Source of the DNA: Gehongia tenuis
GTDB taxonomy: Bacteria; Bacillota; Clostridia; Christensenellales; NSJ-53
Length of the DNA: 64,000 nucleotides
Assembly: GCF_014384795.1 (NCBI RefSeq)
Contig: NZ_JACRSR010000005.1
Span: forward strand, 33,136-97,135
Reading direction: 5' to 3'
The position numbers and the translations under genes are program-made. Under the pieces are notes generated by a model, which saw only the letters and a list, made by a program, of their open reading frames with translations, ran no database searches and was not told where the DNA came from. The stretch's first letter is position 1; the number at the start of each line of letters is the position of its first letter. Shown piece by piece: positions 7,270 to 15,790 of the stretch.

Positions 7270-8760
7270 CTATTTTTGTTTGCGTTTATCCTGCGCGTTG
7301 AAGGCCCTTGGCCTGAACTTCTGCATCCATATGGGAAGCCGGATCATGGTATCCGGAATGATCTCCTCGCTGTTGGCCGCTACATAGGGCGAAAGGTAGG
7401 GCACGCCAAAGGACTCTACAGTACAAAGGATATAGAACAGCACCAAAACGCCGAAGAACAGCAGCATCAGCCCCCCCAGGGAAGCGAGGACCACAAAGAT
7501 AAATCTCCAAAGGCGAAGGGCATTGGTAAAATCCTGGTTGGGAATGACGAAGCTTGTGATAGCGGTGGTGGCAATCACGATCACCATGGCCGGCGAAACG
7601 ATCTGGGCGTCCACCGCTGCCTGACCCACAATGAGCGCACCCACAATGGATACCGTCTGCCCCATGTTCTGCGGCAGCCGAAGCCCAGCTTCCATCAGCA
7701 TATCGAAGGCAAGCAGCATCAAGATCACTTCGGCAAAGGATGGAAAGGGCACCCCCATTTTGCTTTTCATGATGGATATGGCCAGTTCCGTTGGGATCAT
7801 CTCCTGATGGAAGGTGGTCAGCGCGATGTAAAACGCGGGAAAAAGCAGCGTTACAAAGATGGCCAAATAGCGCAGCAGGATGATCATGCTGGCAATCCAG
7901 AAATTGTTGGCGTAATCCTCGGGGGCCCGAATGAATTGGGTCATGGTACCGGGCACGATAAAGGCCGTGGGCAGCTCATCGATGATGATGCCCACCTGCC
8001 CATCCAGAAGTTTGCCGCAGAAGTTGTCCGGCCGCTCGGTGATCATCACCTGGGGAAAGGGCAGATATTTGTGCTCCACAATGTTTTCCTCAATCACTGC
8101 CGTGGTAAGCACGCCGTCCACGTCGATGGCGGCCAGGCGCTCCCGCACCGTCTGCACCAGTTTGGGATTGGTCAGTCCTTCGATGTAACAGATAACCAGG
8201 GAGGTATGGGTGCGCTGGCCAATCTTGCCCGCCTCCAATCTGAGGTTGGGCGATTGAATCTTGCGGCGAATCTGCACCGTGTTGCTGCGAATGGATTCCA
8301 CGAATCCGCTTTTGGAGCCCTTGAGCACATTTTCATCGGAGGGCTGCTCCACCGACCGGGTGGGAAAGCTTCGGGCCTCAAAGGTCAGTACCTCGTCCGT
8401 CACCTTCTCCAGAAAAAGAGCCATGGAACCGCCGAGCACATCCGTCAAAATATCGTCCATGGTGTTGCGGCGTTTAGCAAAGGTATGATACACAGCCCCC
8501 TCCATCATGGCCGTGAAAAGCTCGTGTGGATCCTTTATCTCATCGAAGACCAGCTCCTGCTGAAAAGGCTTCAGCACCGATTCGCTGAGCGCCTGATAGT
8601 TCACCAGGCCGTCTACAAAACAGATATGGGCCTTGAAACGGGGATCTCCGGAGACATTGATCTCCCGGATCACCACGTCCTGATTGTTGGCGCCCAAAAT
8701 ATCGATAAACGCCTGAAACGTCAGTTTCTCCTGTTCCTTTGATTTTCCAAACCAAGCCAT
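7270..8760 (-). CDS. Spore germination protein, GerAA/GerKA family
   Basis: A 496-residue protein. The N-terminal half (about 1-260) is hydrophilic and includes TLTDVLGG-type surface helices and the conserved REINVSGDP opening; the C-terminal half has about five hydrophobic helices (for example residues 292-315, 380-400, 425-455). Conserved family motifs are visible: QVGIIIDELPTAFIVP, ending in YLSPYVAANSEEI. In recent work GerAA subunits form the oligomeric ion channel of the germinant receptor in the spore inner membrane; here that role is inferred from family. It is the first gene of the minus-strand ger operon, divergent from the padR gene. Start at the ATG after GGAGGG. Confidence 0.94.
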   Translation of the reverse strand: MAWFGKSKEQEKLTFQAFIDILGANNQDVVIREINVSGDPRFKAHICFVDGLVNYQALSESVLKPFQQELVFDEIKDPHELFTAMMEGAVYHTFAKRRNTMDDILTDVLGGSMALFLEKVTDEVLTFEARSFPTRSVEQPSDENVLKGSKSGFVESIRSNTVQIRRKIQSPNLRLEAGKIGQRTHTSLVICYIEGLTNPKLVQTVRERLAAIDVDGVLTTAVIEENIVEHKYLPFPQVMITERPDNFCGKLLDGQVGIIIDELPTAFIVPGTMTQFIRAPEDYANNFWIASMIILLRYLAIFVTLLFPAFYIALTTFHQEMIPTELAISIMKSKMGVPFPSFAEVILMLLAFDMLMEAGLRLPQNMGQTVSIVGALIVGQAAVDAQIVSPAMVIVIATTAITSFVIPNQDFTNALRLWRFIFVVLASLGGLMLLFFGVLVLFYILCTVESFGVPYLSPYVAANSEEIIPDTMIRLPIWMQKFRPRAFNAQDKRKQK

Positions 8761-8840
8761 ACTAACCCTCCATTTCTCCTATTTTGAACCTACGCCGGAA
8801 ATTTATACTGGTGCGAAATTGCTATTCTACAAATATTACA

Positions 8841-8869
8841 TTGACACACATAGTACATTGCGGTATAAT
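8841..8869 (+). promoter_or_regulatory. Perfect-consensus SigA promoter of the padR operon
   Basis: TTGACA (8841-8846), 17-base spacer, TATAAT (8864-8869). A perfect consensus in front of a PadR repressor suggests that PadR itself keeps this operon low. Confidence 0.88.
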
Positions 8870-8890
8870 GCACCTGAGCGAGGTGAAATT

Positions 8891-9220
8891 ATGGATGGCA
8901 TCAGCAGCGATCTCATACGCGGCCATATTGACACCATTATTCTGCGGGTCCTGATGGATGAAGACAACTACGGCTATGAGATCATCAAAGCGATCCGCCT
9001 TTTGAGCGATGGGCAGTATGAGCTCAAGGAGCCCTCCTTGTATACCAGCCTCAAACGGCTGGAAAAACAGGGGCTCATCGAAAGCTATTGGGGCGACGAG
9101 AGCCAGGGGGGCCGGCGAAAATACTATCGGATTACGCCATCGGGAAGAATTCTTTTTGCAAAGGCTTTGGAGGAATGGCAAACAGCCCGGGCGTTAATCA
9201 GCCGCTTAATTGAAAGATGA
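8891..9220 (+). CDS. PadR family transcriptional regulator
   Basis: A 109-residue protein, start at 8891 after GAGGTG (a longer frame overlaps the promoter and is rejected). Residues 10-80 form the PadR winged helix: LIRGHIDTIILRVLMDEDNY, YGYEIIKAI, then YELKEPSLYTSLKRLEKQGL for the recognition helix and a wing with GGRRKYYRITPSG; a C-terminal helix (residues 90-108) would dimerise. PadR proteins repress detoxification or membrane-stress operons and respond to small molecules or to envelope state. It overlaps nothing but leads a tight three-gene operon with two membrane proteins, a frequent arrangement in Bacillota, where the regulator controls its own operon. The effector is unknown. Confidence 0.92.
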   Translation: MDGISSDLIRGHIDTIILRVLMDEDNYGYEIIKAIRLLSDGQYELKEPSLYTSLKRLEKQGLIESYWGDESQGGRRKYYRITPSGRILFAKALEEWQTARALISRLIER

Positions 9221-9230
9221 GGTGAAGGAC

Positions 9231-9902
9231 ATGGATCCATTGCAGAAATATGTGGCACATCTATTTTCAGATTATGGAGACTCCCCGAGGATCAGGGATC
9301 TTAAGGAGGAGGTGCTCAGCAATCTTCGGGCCAAGTTGGAGGACCTGGTTGCGGAAGGGATTGATCCGGACGCAGCGCTGGCCGAGGCCAAAGCCAGCAT
9401 CACATCGGTGGCCGATCTTGTGGAGGACGAGATCAAAGTGCGTATCTGGCCCTTTCGTATGGAATTGACGCAGACCCTGCTCATGTATACATTGATCGCC
9501 TGGATCGCGTCCATACCCTTGGCCGTAATGCGGACGGGCTCATTTATAGGATTCGTTCTCATCTGCCTATCCCTGGTGCTGGCCGTGCTCTATTTCATTT
9601 TCAGGAGCAGAAATGTAAGCGCTTATTCAGCCAATACTTCGACTATTCAGCTTAAGACCATGCTTCGAATTCAAAAATGGACCTGGCGGATATGGGGACT
9701 GTTTATTGCCGCAGTATTTCTCACTGTGATCGCCACCCGATTCGTCAGCAGTCTCTGGTTCGGCTATCCCATCGTCATTGATGGCCCCTATCAGGCCGCA
9801 CTGCTTGCAGCCGATTTCATTCTGCCCTGCTTCACCATCATCATTCCTCTGGGGGTGCGGGCAGCGGTTCGATTTCTTTATAGATATGAGGTGAGCCCAT
9901 GA
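9231..9902 (+). CDS. Permease-prefix-domain membrane protein
   Basis: A 223-residue protein, start at 9231 following GAGGTG with 6-base spacing. Residues 1-70 are a soluble helical domain (YVAHLFSDYGDS, IRDLKEEVLSNLRAKLEDLV, DPDAALAEAKASI) resembling permease prefix domain 1, commonly found beside PadR regulators; the rest has four hydrophobic helices (about 85-105, 108-130, 155-180, 190-215). No catalytic motif was seen. It lies between padR and a DUF4825-like gene, overlapping the latter by 4 bases (ATGA), which implies translational coupling. Probably a membrane-stress or signalling component; molecular role unknown. Confidence 0.72.
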   Translation: MDPLQKYVAHLFSDYGDSPRIRDLKEEVLSNLRAKLEDLVAEGIDPDAALAEAKASITSVADLVEDEIKVRIWPFRMELTQTLLMYTLIAWIASIPLAVMRTGSFIGFVLICLSLVLAVLYFIFRSRNVSAYSANTSTIQLKTMLRIQKWTWRIWGLFIAAVFLTVIATRFVSSLWFGYPIVIDGPYQAALLAADFILPCFTIIIPLGVRAAVRFLYRYEVSP

Positions 9903-10465
9903 CCGTTCAGCAAAGAAACCGTGTGATCATTCTTTTGGCCGCGGCGGCCATTCTTTTAACCGCCATCGTCTATGCCTATATAATCCCCGCCCAGGACGCC
10001 CGTACCGAAGCTTATAATAAGGCGCAAAAGGACCCTTTGACCCATGATCTCGGCTCCATCCTGCCCTACAAAAGTGACTATATGGGGGATGCGCCCAATA
10101 TCAGCCAATTGCTCTACCGCCTTCCCCTTGCCGATGTCCCCGTCAGCCTTGAACTCGATTCCGAGCATCTTTGGGTCCAGGTTCACTATGAAGCTTCCTC
10201 GTCGGACTATAAGGAAGAAAAGCTCCACCAGGCCTTGGTCTACAATGCAGCCGCCATCTTCTCATTGATCCGCAATGTCAACGGCGTGGAGTTTTCCTTC
10301 AGTGATGTTACCTATCGGGTGGCCCGCATGGACCTTATGCGCAACTGGGATATTTCCTCCGAAGAGCTTCTGGACCCGGAAACGTGGAAAAACCAGCTTC
10401 AAGATCGATTGAAACGGCCCGGATTTCTTCAAAATTGTATGGACTGTTTCGAAATCAAAGAATAA
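9899..10465 (+). CDS. DUF4825-like membrane-anchored protein
   Basis: A 188-residue protein with one N-terminal membrane anchor (residues 9-30, VIILLAAAAILLTAIVYAYI) and an extracytoplasmic domain. The segment SILPYKSDYMGDAPNISQLLYRLPL strand-by-strand resembles DUF4825, a domain often found with anti-sigma or stress proteins; I give this as a likely match. Third gene of the padR operon, starting inside the stop of the gene before it. No catalytic residues are recognisable. Confidence 0.65.
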   Translation: MTVQQRNRVIILLAAAAILLTAIVYAYIIPAQDARTEAYNKAQKDPLTHDLGSILPYKSDYMGDAPNISQLLYRLPLADVPVSLELDSEHLWVQVHYEASSSDYKEEKLHQALVYNAAAIFSLIRNVNGVEFSFSDVTYRVARMDLMRNWDISSEELLDPETWKNQLQDRLKRPGFLQNCMDCFEIKE

Positions 10466-10471
10466 AAGGAA

Positions 10472-10498
10472 AGAGCCGGCTGGGCCGGCTCTTTTTTT
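10472..10498 (+). terminator. Intrinsic terminator of the padR operon
   Basis: Perfect 9-bp stem AGAGCCGGC / GCCGGCTCT, TGG loop, then seven T. The stop codon of the convergent acetyltransferase gene falls in the T-run. Confidence 0.92.
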
Positions 10499-10949
10499 AT
10501 ACCGTCATAATATAAAACTTCTCTTCACTTTGGGCATGGGTGACTTGGCCTGTGACCGAAAACCCCGCTTTTAGATAGACCTTCACCGCTCTTTGATTGA
10601 AAGCTGCCACCGACAGGCGAAACTTATCCTGCCCAAAGGCCTTGCGTCCGTACTCCATACACATGGATACAAAGAATGGACCCAGACCTTTTCCGCACAG
10701 ATCGGGCCGCAATCCGAGGCCGATGTCCAGATGGTCGCTGGTGTACTCAAAATTTTCTGCGGTGGGAATCCGGCCATCCTGACCGAAGGAAAAGTGACCC
10801 GCGATCCGGCCATCGCTGTCCAGCCAAACAAAGGCCGTACCGTCCAGCGGTGCCCTTCTTTGCGGCGCGTTGTAGACGGCATAGATCCCATCGTACCGCC
10901 ACCGGGCTATGACCTTCGCATGTTTCTGCAGCATGGGCACGATGGGCAC
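10497..10949 (-). CDS. GNAT family N-acetyltransferase
   Basis: A roughly 150-residue GNAT. The acetyl-CoA loop motif A is visible as RPDLCGKGLGPFFVS, with the following KFRLSVAAFNQRAVKVYLKAGF being the conserved motif B region (N-x-RA-x-x-x-Y-x-x-x-GF). Reading is possible from a GTG at 10955, but that codon touches the Shine-Dalgarno; the GTG at 10949 has correct spacing. The AGGAGG includes the TAG stop of the tetR gene, so the two genes are probably translationally coupled. Substrate unknown; as the last gene of an efflux operon it might acetylate the exported compound or a protein. Convergent with the DUF4825 gene. Confidence 0.85.
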   Translation of the reverse strand: MPIVPMLQKHAKVIARWRYDGIYAVYNAPQRRAPLDGTAFVWLDSDGRIAGHFSFGQDGRIPTAENFEYTSDHLDIGLGLRPDLCGKGLGPFFVSMCMEYGRKAFGQDKFRLSVAAFNQRAVKVYLKAGFSVTGQVTHAQSEEKFYIMTV

Positions 10950-10958
10950 GCGCACCTC

Positions 10959-11585
10959 CTACTGCGGCGCCAGCAGCATAACCATGAGAGAATTCATGTA
11001 GGCATCCACAAATTCATGAATATTGCCGCCGCCACCCACAGGGAACAACACTTTAAATCGATCCGACATCTGGGCTTCCAGCAAACCGCCCATCATGCCG
11101 AAGGCCGCCGATGGGATGAGGCTGCACATGGCCGCAAGATAGCGGTGGAACAGTATTGCAGGATTCTCAATGCCCGTTTCTTCCCGGATCATCCTCATGC
11201 AAAAGATAGGGGTGGGACCGTCGATGGCATCCCACAGCATGTTCACTGAAAGTTCATCCTGCTTGCCCAAGATGGAGTACAAAAACCTTGCCACACCAGG
11301 ACTTGCGATCAGGTAATCCATAAAATTTTTCAACAGTGCTTCCAGTTTCTCCCGGGGAGAAACGTCCAGCTTATCCGCCTCCGCCGTCATGCTGACCAGG
11401 GAATCCATGATATAGGCCTGAATATCCTTGACCAGATTTTCTTTGTTCCTATAATAGTAGTTCACTGCGGAAATGTTCATGTTGGCCTCCTGGGCCAACT
11501 GGCGAATCGTCACATTTCCGGTCTTCTCAAAGAGCTCCAATGCCTTTTGAAAAAGCAGCCTGCGCTTTTCTTCATAACCATCCAT
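10959..11585 (-). CDS. TetR family transcriptional regulator
   Basis: A 208-residue protein. The N-terminal helix-turn-helix reads NVTIRQLAQEANMNISAVNY with the signature YYYRNKENLV at residues 39-48; the C-terminal 150 residues are the helical ligand-binding and dimerisation domain (TetR_C type). TetR proteins repress exporters and are released by a ligand. It is the third gene of the MMPL operon, 21 bases after the heptad-repeat gene, and the promoter of that operon carries an 8+2+8 inverted repeat that is the probable operator. Self-repression through the operon promoter is therefore the simplest model. Confidence 0.93.
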   Translation of the reverse strand: MDGYEEKRRLLFQKALELFEKTGNVTIRQLAQEANMNISAVNYYYRNKENLVKDIQAYIMDSLVSMTAEADKLDVSPREKLEALLKNFMDYLIASPGVARFLYSILGKQDELSVNMLWDAIDGPTPIFCMRMIREETGIENPAILFHRYLAAMCSLIPSAAFGMMGGLLEAQMSDRFKVLFPVGGGGNIHEFVDAYMNSLMVMLLAPQ

Positions 11586-11606
11586 TGCAAACCTACCCTT
11601 TTTATT

Positions 11607-13250
11607 TTACTTAAACAGATCGACAAGCCGTCCCCAAAAGCTGGTGGGCGCCTTCTCCTCTTCCTCCGGTTCCACCTGTGCTTCAGCCTTTTGAATGCTC
11701 CCGGTGCGCATCACAAACTGTACGCTGGACACCCTGCCTCGCTCATCCACAAAGGATACGGGCTTTACGTCGTTCCCACCGTTCAACAGCTCATCCACGG
11801 TTTGTGTGCCCTCATCCACTCCGTCCTTCATTTCCTTTTGGCCGTCGATCAGCTTTTGGACTTCATCCGGCAAGGATGCTGCACCGCTGTTTAAACTGGC
11901 CAGGCCGTCTCGGAGCGTGCCGAGCGCACTGTAGACCTTCTCATTGCCCTTTCGCATTCGGTCAAAGCCATCCAGCAGGGCGGGCGCACCCTGGGCCAAC
12001 TGGTCCATGCCGCTGGCAAACTCCTGATATTGACCGGCCGCCTGCCCGACTCCACCGGTATACTCTCCAAGACCGCTGTTGAGATCGCTGAGCCCGGATT
12101 GGGCGCTACCAAGAGCACCATTCTGATCCAGAATGATTTGGGCAAGCTGCCCAAGCTGTGCCTCACCGGGATCGGCGCTGCCCGCAAGACCAGCCAGTTG
12201 CTGAATCTGGGCAAGCTGTGCCTCGTCGAGAGAGGCTTGAGACAAACCATCGGCCAGGTCCCGATAGCCGCCGAGCAACGTATCACCTTGATCTGAAAGG
12301 GCTTTCAGTCCATCGTTAACAGCCTGGGAACCGTTATTCATCTTTTGAATATTGGCGATGAAATCAACGAGCCTCTGGCGAAAATCATTCTGGCCCTGTT
12401 TCAGGCCGGACGTTCCGCTTTCCAACCGGTCCAAACCGCTCTTGGCCTCACTGATGCCGCCCGCCAGTTGACTCAAGCCGTCCCGAAGCTGACTGGTGCC
12501 GGAGATCATCTCCTCCAAACCGCCGGAGAGGTCATTGAAGTTTTTCACCAGCTCGTCGCTGTCAAAAGAGGCGGCCATATCGGAAGAAATAGCGGTGATT
12601 TGCATGGCATCCATTTCAAAGTCATGGGCATCCATGGTGATGTCAAAGCTTCCAGAACCGCCGGCCAACACGGCATAGGAAAGCGTTTGAGTGCCGCCTG
12701 CAATGGCGGAGGTGGCGCCGGGAGCGTCCACCGCCGAGACCCGGTCCAGCTTCAGCGGTACGGAAAGCTGCACCATAAAGGACTTGAAGTATTCCCCCGC
12801 ATCCTCCCGCGGGATCACTTCCAAATGAATACCCACCTTGCCACTGGCGCCGGCCAGTTCCTCCGCAGATAGGCTCTCCCCATCTAAAGTATAGGCGATT
12901 TTTACCTCCCAAGGCAAGACCTTATTGGGAAGGCTTCCTTGATAATAGAATCGGTCCTGTCCCTGGGACAAGTCCCAGATAACTGTGCCATCCTCCACCA
13001 CGGGCTGAGTACCGTCGCTGAGATTCTTGATCTCACCATAGGTACCATAATCCACATATTTCCCTGGGTTCTTGGCTTCAAAGGCCTGAACGGCATTGAT
13101 TTGATCCACAGACCCATCGTTTTTTAAGTTAACATAAATCGTTTCATCCTTGGTCACGGCATCCTCGCCGGCGGCCTGAACCGTGCCCGTCAAAACGAAA
13201 CCCATCAACAGCGCCGACAGCGTCGCCGTCCACTTCATCCATTTTTTCAT
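11607..13250 (-). CDS. Secreted heptad-repeat protein, YhgE/Pip-like
   Basis: A 547-residue protein with a Sec signal peptide (residues 1-26, ending TVQAAG). Residues 30-240 form a beta-rich domain. Residues 240-470 are low-complexity helices built on repeats of the X-X-X-L-X-X-G kind (SQLAGGISEAKSGLDRLES), which are typical of the external part of YhgE/Pip-type proteins that sit beside MMPL exporters. The C-terminus ends in a short amphipathic stretch without a clear membrane helix, unlike full YhgE. The start overlaps the MMPL stop by 4 bases. It likely forms the external partner of that exporter. Which substrate passes is unknown. Confidence 0.78.
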   Translation of the reverse strand: MKKWMKWTATLSALLMGFVLTGTVQAAGEDAVTKDETIYVNLKNDGSVDQINAVQAFEAKNPGKYVDYGTYGEIKNLSDGTQPVVEDGTVIWDLSQGQDRFYYQGSLPNKVLPWEVKIAYTLDGESLSAEELAGASGKVGIHLEVIPREDAGEYFKSFMVQLSVPLKLDRVSAVDAPGATSAIAGGTQTLSYAVLAGGSGSFDITMDAHDFEMDAMQITAISSDMAASFDSDELVKNFNDLSGGLEEMISGTSQLRDGLSQLAGGISEAKSGLDRLESGTSGLKQGQNDFRQRLVDFIANIQKMNNGSQAVNDGLKALSDQGDTLLGGYRDLADGLSQASLDEAQLAQIQQLAGLAGSADPGEAQLGQLAQIILDQNGALGSAQSGLSDLNSGLGEYTGGVGQAAGQYQEFASGMDQLAQGAPALLDGFDRMRKGNEKVYSALGTLRDGLASLNSGAASLPDEVQKLIDGQKEMKDGVDEGTQTVDELLNGGNDVKPVSFVDERGRVSSVQFVMRTGSIQKAEAQVEPEEEEKAPTSFWGRLVDLFK

Positions 13251-15337
13251 CCCACATGCTCCTTCCCGGCCTTGATCCGGCTTTTCTTTCCTCGAAAAGT
13301 GGTCTTCATCACCACTTTATCCAGCAGCACCAACAGCTGAGGCAATAAGATGAGTACAAACAGTCCACTTAAAAAGGCTCCTCTGCCCAATAGCCAGCCC
13401 ATTTGGGATACGCCCTGCACCTGGGAAACCGTACCCACCAGGACGCCGGCAATGGTTAAGATGAGACAGGAGGTGAAAATGGAAGGCCCGGCCTGTCTCA
13501 TGGCCTCCACCATGGCCTCCTTCTTGCTCAGCCGTTTCCGATGATCCAGATAATGATCGGTGAGCAGGATGGCGTAATCGATGGTCGCTCCCAACTGAAT
13601 GGCGCTCACGATGAGATAGCCGATGAAATTCATAGGATCGCCCATGAAGTAAGGAACGGACATGTTCACCCAGATGGACAGCTCAATAACAAAGACCAGG
13701 ATGATGGGCAGAGACAGAGACCGGAAGGCCAAAAGCAGGATCAGCAGAACCGCACCGATGGACACATAGGTAACGGTCACATAGTCCTTATCCACCACCG
13801 TCTTGATGTCCGAGACGCTCATGGATGAGCCGAGGACCAGCCCTTCATCGCCATAGATCTCGCTCACCTTTGCATCAATGGCATCCACCGCAGCAAAGGC
13901 TTCCGTCGACTCCTCCGCCGTATTCAAAACAACCACCATACGGCTATAGTTTTCCGATTCAAACTGCTCCACCGCCGCGCTGGGCAGCATCTCCTGGGGC
14001 AGAGCGGGATCGGCCACCTTGACCAAAGCCTGCACCTCCCGCACGCCGGGTATGCTCTCAAGGGCGTCTGCCAAAGCCGCCTGTTTGGCCACATTTCCCT
14101 TGGGCACCAGCACCATCATCGGATTGTAGGCCCCAAAAGTTTCCTCAATCCTGATCTTGTCCTCCGCCGATGGGCTGCCCGGATTGGCGGCCACGGCTTC
14201 CTGGCCATACTGGAAGCTGTTGGAGGTTTGGGCTAAGAACACGGGCACCACCAGCAACAGCATAATGACGGCTCCGTAGCGCAGCTTCACCGTCCACTTT
14301 CCCCAGCCGCCAAAGGGCGGCAGGAGATTGCGGTGCTGGGTCCTGAGGATGAGCTTATCAAAATAAAGGGCCAGCACCGGCAGCAACAGGAATACGCTGA
14401 TCAAACTGAGGACGATGCCCTTGGCCAGAATGAGACCGAGATCGGCACCGAGTTCATAACGCATAAACAGGAAAGCGGCAAATCCAGCCACCGTCGTCAG
14501 CGCACTGGACGTCACCGAACGTACCGAACCCACGATGGCCCGTTTCATGGCCTCCTCCACATCGATGCCCGTCTTTCGCTCCCGCGTGAAGCGGTGAAGC
14601 AGGAAGATGGCATAGTCCATGGAAATAGCAAACTGCAGCAGCGCCGCCGTGGAATTGGTGAGAAAGGATATGTTGCTGAAAAAGCAGTTGGTGCCCAGAT
14701 TGATCACCACCGATATGCCAATGGTCATCAAAAAGATTACCGGCTCAAACCAGGAATGGGTGGCGAAGATGAGCACGACAAGAATAAGCGGTATCACCGC
14801 CAAGGTAAGCATCAGCGTTTGAGAATCGGAGGTTTGCAGCATCACCTTGTTAATGACGGAGGAACCCGCTATGGCCGCATCCTCGCCCACGATGGTTCGG
14901 ATCTCATCCAAAGCCTGATAGGTCCTGCTGCTGTAATCGTCCTCTTCAAATTCCAGCACAAGAAAGGCGGTTTTATCCTTATAATAATTTTCCACGGTGG
15001 ATGGATCAAGGTACTCGAGCGGCTGATGGATGTCCACCAGATCATCCAGCCACATCACGCTTTTCACACCATCAACCTGCTGAATGGTCTTCTTCAGCTG
15101 CAGCACATCGACGATCTCCACATTGGAGAGCATCACCTGTGCCGAACCGGCAAGACCGAATTCATGCTCCACAATCTCCATGTTCCTCTTGGTTGCCGTG
15201 TCCTCCGGCAAATACAAGGACATGTCATAATTGACCTGGACCAGCGGCATTAAAAGCGCGCCGATGACTGCCAATACCACGAACACGATAAGAATAAGCT
15301 TCTTATGCCCCACAATAAACGAAGCTAATCGTTCCAC
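13247..15337 (-). CDS. MMPL/RND family exporter
   Basis: About 696 residues. A start six codons further upstream (15355) lacks a ribosome site, while GTG at 15337 is preceded by GGATGTGAT, one base off a perfect GGAGGTGAT. The protein has the duplicated MMPL layout: one N-terminal helix, a large external loop, five helices, a second external loop, and six helices with ASSALTTVAGFAAF and SAIQLGATIDYAILL as conserved intramembrane segments. Such proton-driven transporters of Gram-positive bacteria move lipids, siderophores or amphipathic drugs. First gene of the operon exporter / heptad-repeat protein / TetR / GNAT. The combination suggests inducible export of a toxic amphiphile; the compound is unknown. 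Confidence 0.9.
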   Translation of the reverse strand: MERLASFIVGHKKLILIVFVVLAVIGALLMPLVQVNYDMSLYLPEDTATKRNMEIVEHEFGLAGSAQVMLSNVEIVDVLQLKKTIQQVDGVKSVMWLDDLVDIHQPLEYLDPSTVENYYKDKTAFLVLEFEEDDYSSRTYQALDEIRTIVGEDAAIAGSSVINKVMLQTSDSQTLMLTLAVIPLILVVLIFATHSWFEPVIFLMTIGISVVINLGTNCFFSNISFLTNSTAALLQFAISMDYAIFLLHRFTRERKTGIDVEEAMKRAIVGSVRSVTSSALTTVAGFAAFLFMRYELGADLGLILAKGIVLSLISVFLLLPVLALYFDKLILRTQHRNLLPPFGGWGKWTVKLRYGAVIMLLLVVPVFLAQTSNSFQYGQEAVAANPGSPSAEDKIRIEETFGAYNPMMVLVPKGNVAKQAALADALESIPGVREVQALVKVADPALPQEMLPSAAVEQFESENYSRMVVVLNTAEESTEAFAAVDAIDAKVSEIYGDEGLVLGSSMSVSDIKTVVDKDYVTVTYVSIGAVLLILLLAFRSLSLPIILVFVIELSIWVNMSVPYFMGDPMNFIGYLIVSAIQLGATIDYAILLTDHYLDHRKRLSKKEAMVEAMRQAGPSIFTSCLILTIAGVLVGTVSQVQGVSQMGWLLGRGAFLSGLFVLILLPQLLVLLDKVVMKTTFRGKKSRIKAGKEHVG

Positions 15338-15359
15338 AGCATCACATCCCAACACATTT

Positions 15360-15377
15360 TTAAAACATTTGTTTTAA
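15360..15377. promoter_or_regulatory. Likely TetR operator of the MMPL operon
   Basis: Perfect 8-base arms TTAAAACA and TGTTTTAA around a TT centre. It lies between the -10 box (15389-15394, minus strand) and the start codon, just past the expected transcription start, a repressing position. Link to the operon's TetR is inferred. Confidence 0.65.
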
Positions 15378-15388
15378 TCCTCAGTTTT

Positions 15389-15417
15389 ATCCTATTCTAT
15401 CCCAACTCAAATGTCAA
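15389..15417 (-). promoter_or_regulatory. Promoter of the MMPL operon
   Basis: Minus-strand TTGACA (15417-15412), 17-base spacer, TAGGAT (15394-15389). The -10 box is weak but the -35 is perfect. Confidence 0.6.
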
Positions 15418-15790
15418 TATGAATTCCTGACCGGCAAATTGAAGAAAAAGTGATGCTTAAGCATTATTTTTTCCAATTCCCTCTTGAAATTTCCAATTCA
15501 ATTGATTATAATGATCCCAACAGACGAAAACGTCTCCTTTTCTCAAAACGACTTTCTTAACAGCCTTATCTTTTTTTCTATCACTCTTTATTTTTCCTGA
15601 TTTTTCAGGGCATCGTTTATTTTTTATTGTTGTTTGAAATGGATATTGTTGTAACGTAAAGATTAAGAATTACTGGCCGATTTGAACGAAAAATGTGAAT
15701 ACGATTTCTTTTTCATACCGCCTTGTCGGAGGCCTTATTTTGTTATAGCTTTTTTGCTATATATCATCATTATTTTGAGGAGGATCGATC
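15418..15790. other. AT-rich intergenic region and SBP1 leader
   Basis: 373 bases with no plausible gene. A plus-strand promoter (15484-15512) would give a leader of about 270 bases before SBP1. The leader contains a small hairpin AGACG-AAAA-CGTCT (15522-15535) and a second, TATAGC-T6-GCTATA (15744-15761), about 20 bases before the ribosome site. No known riboswitch pattern was recognised. Confidence 0.5.
15484..15512 (+). promoter_or_regulatory. SigA-type promoter upstream of SBP1
   Basis: TTGAAA (15484-15489), 17-base spacer, TATAAT (15507-15512). Confidence 0.65.

Noticed and set aside
7276..8742. 488-residue plus-strand frame
   Set aside because: Antisense to gerAA, His- and Gly-rich without domain or ribosome site.
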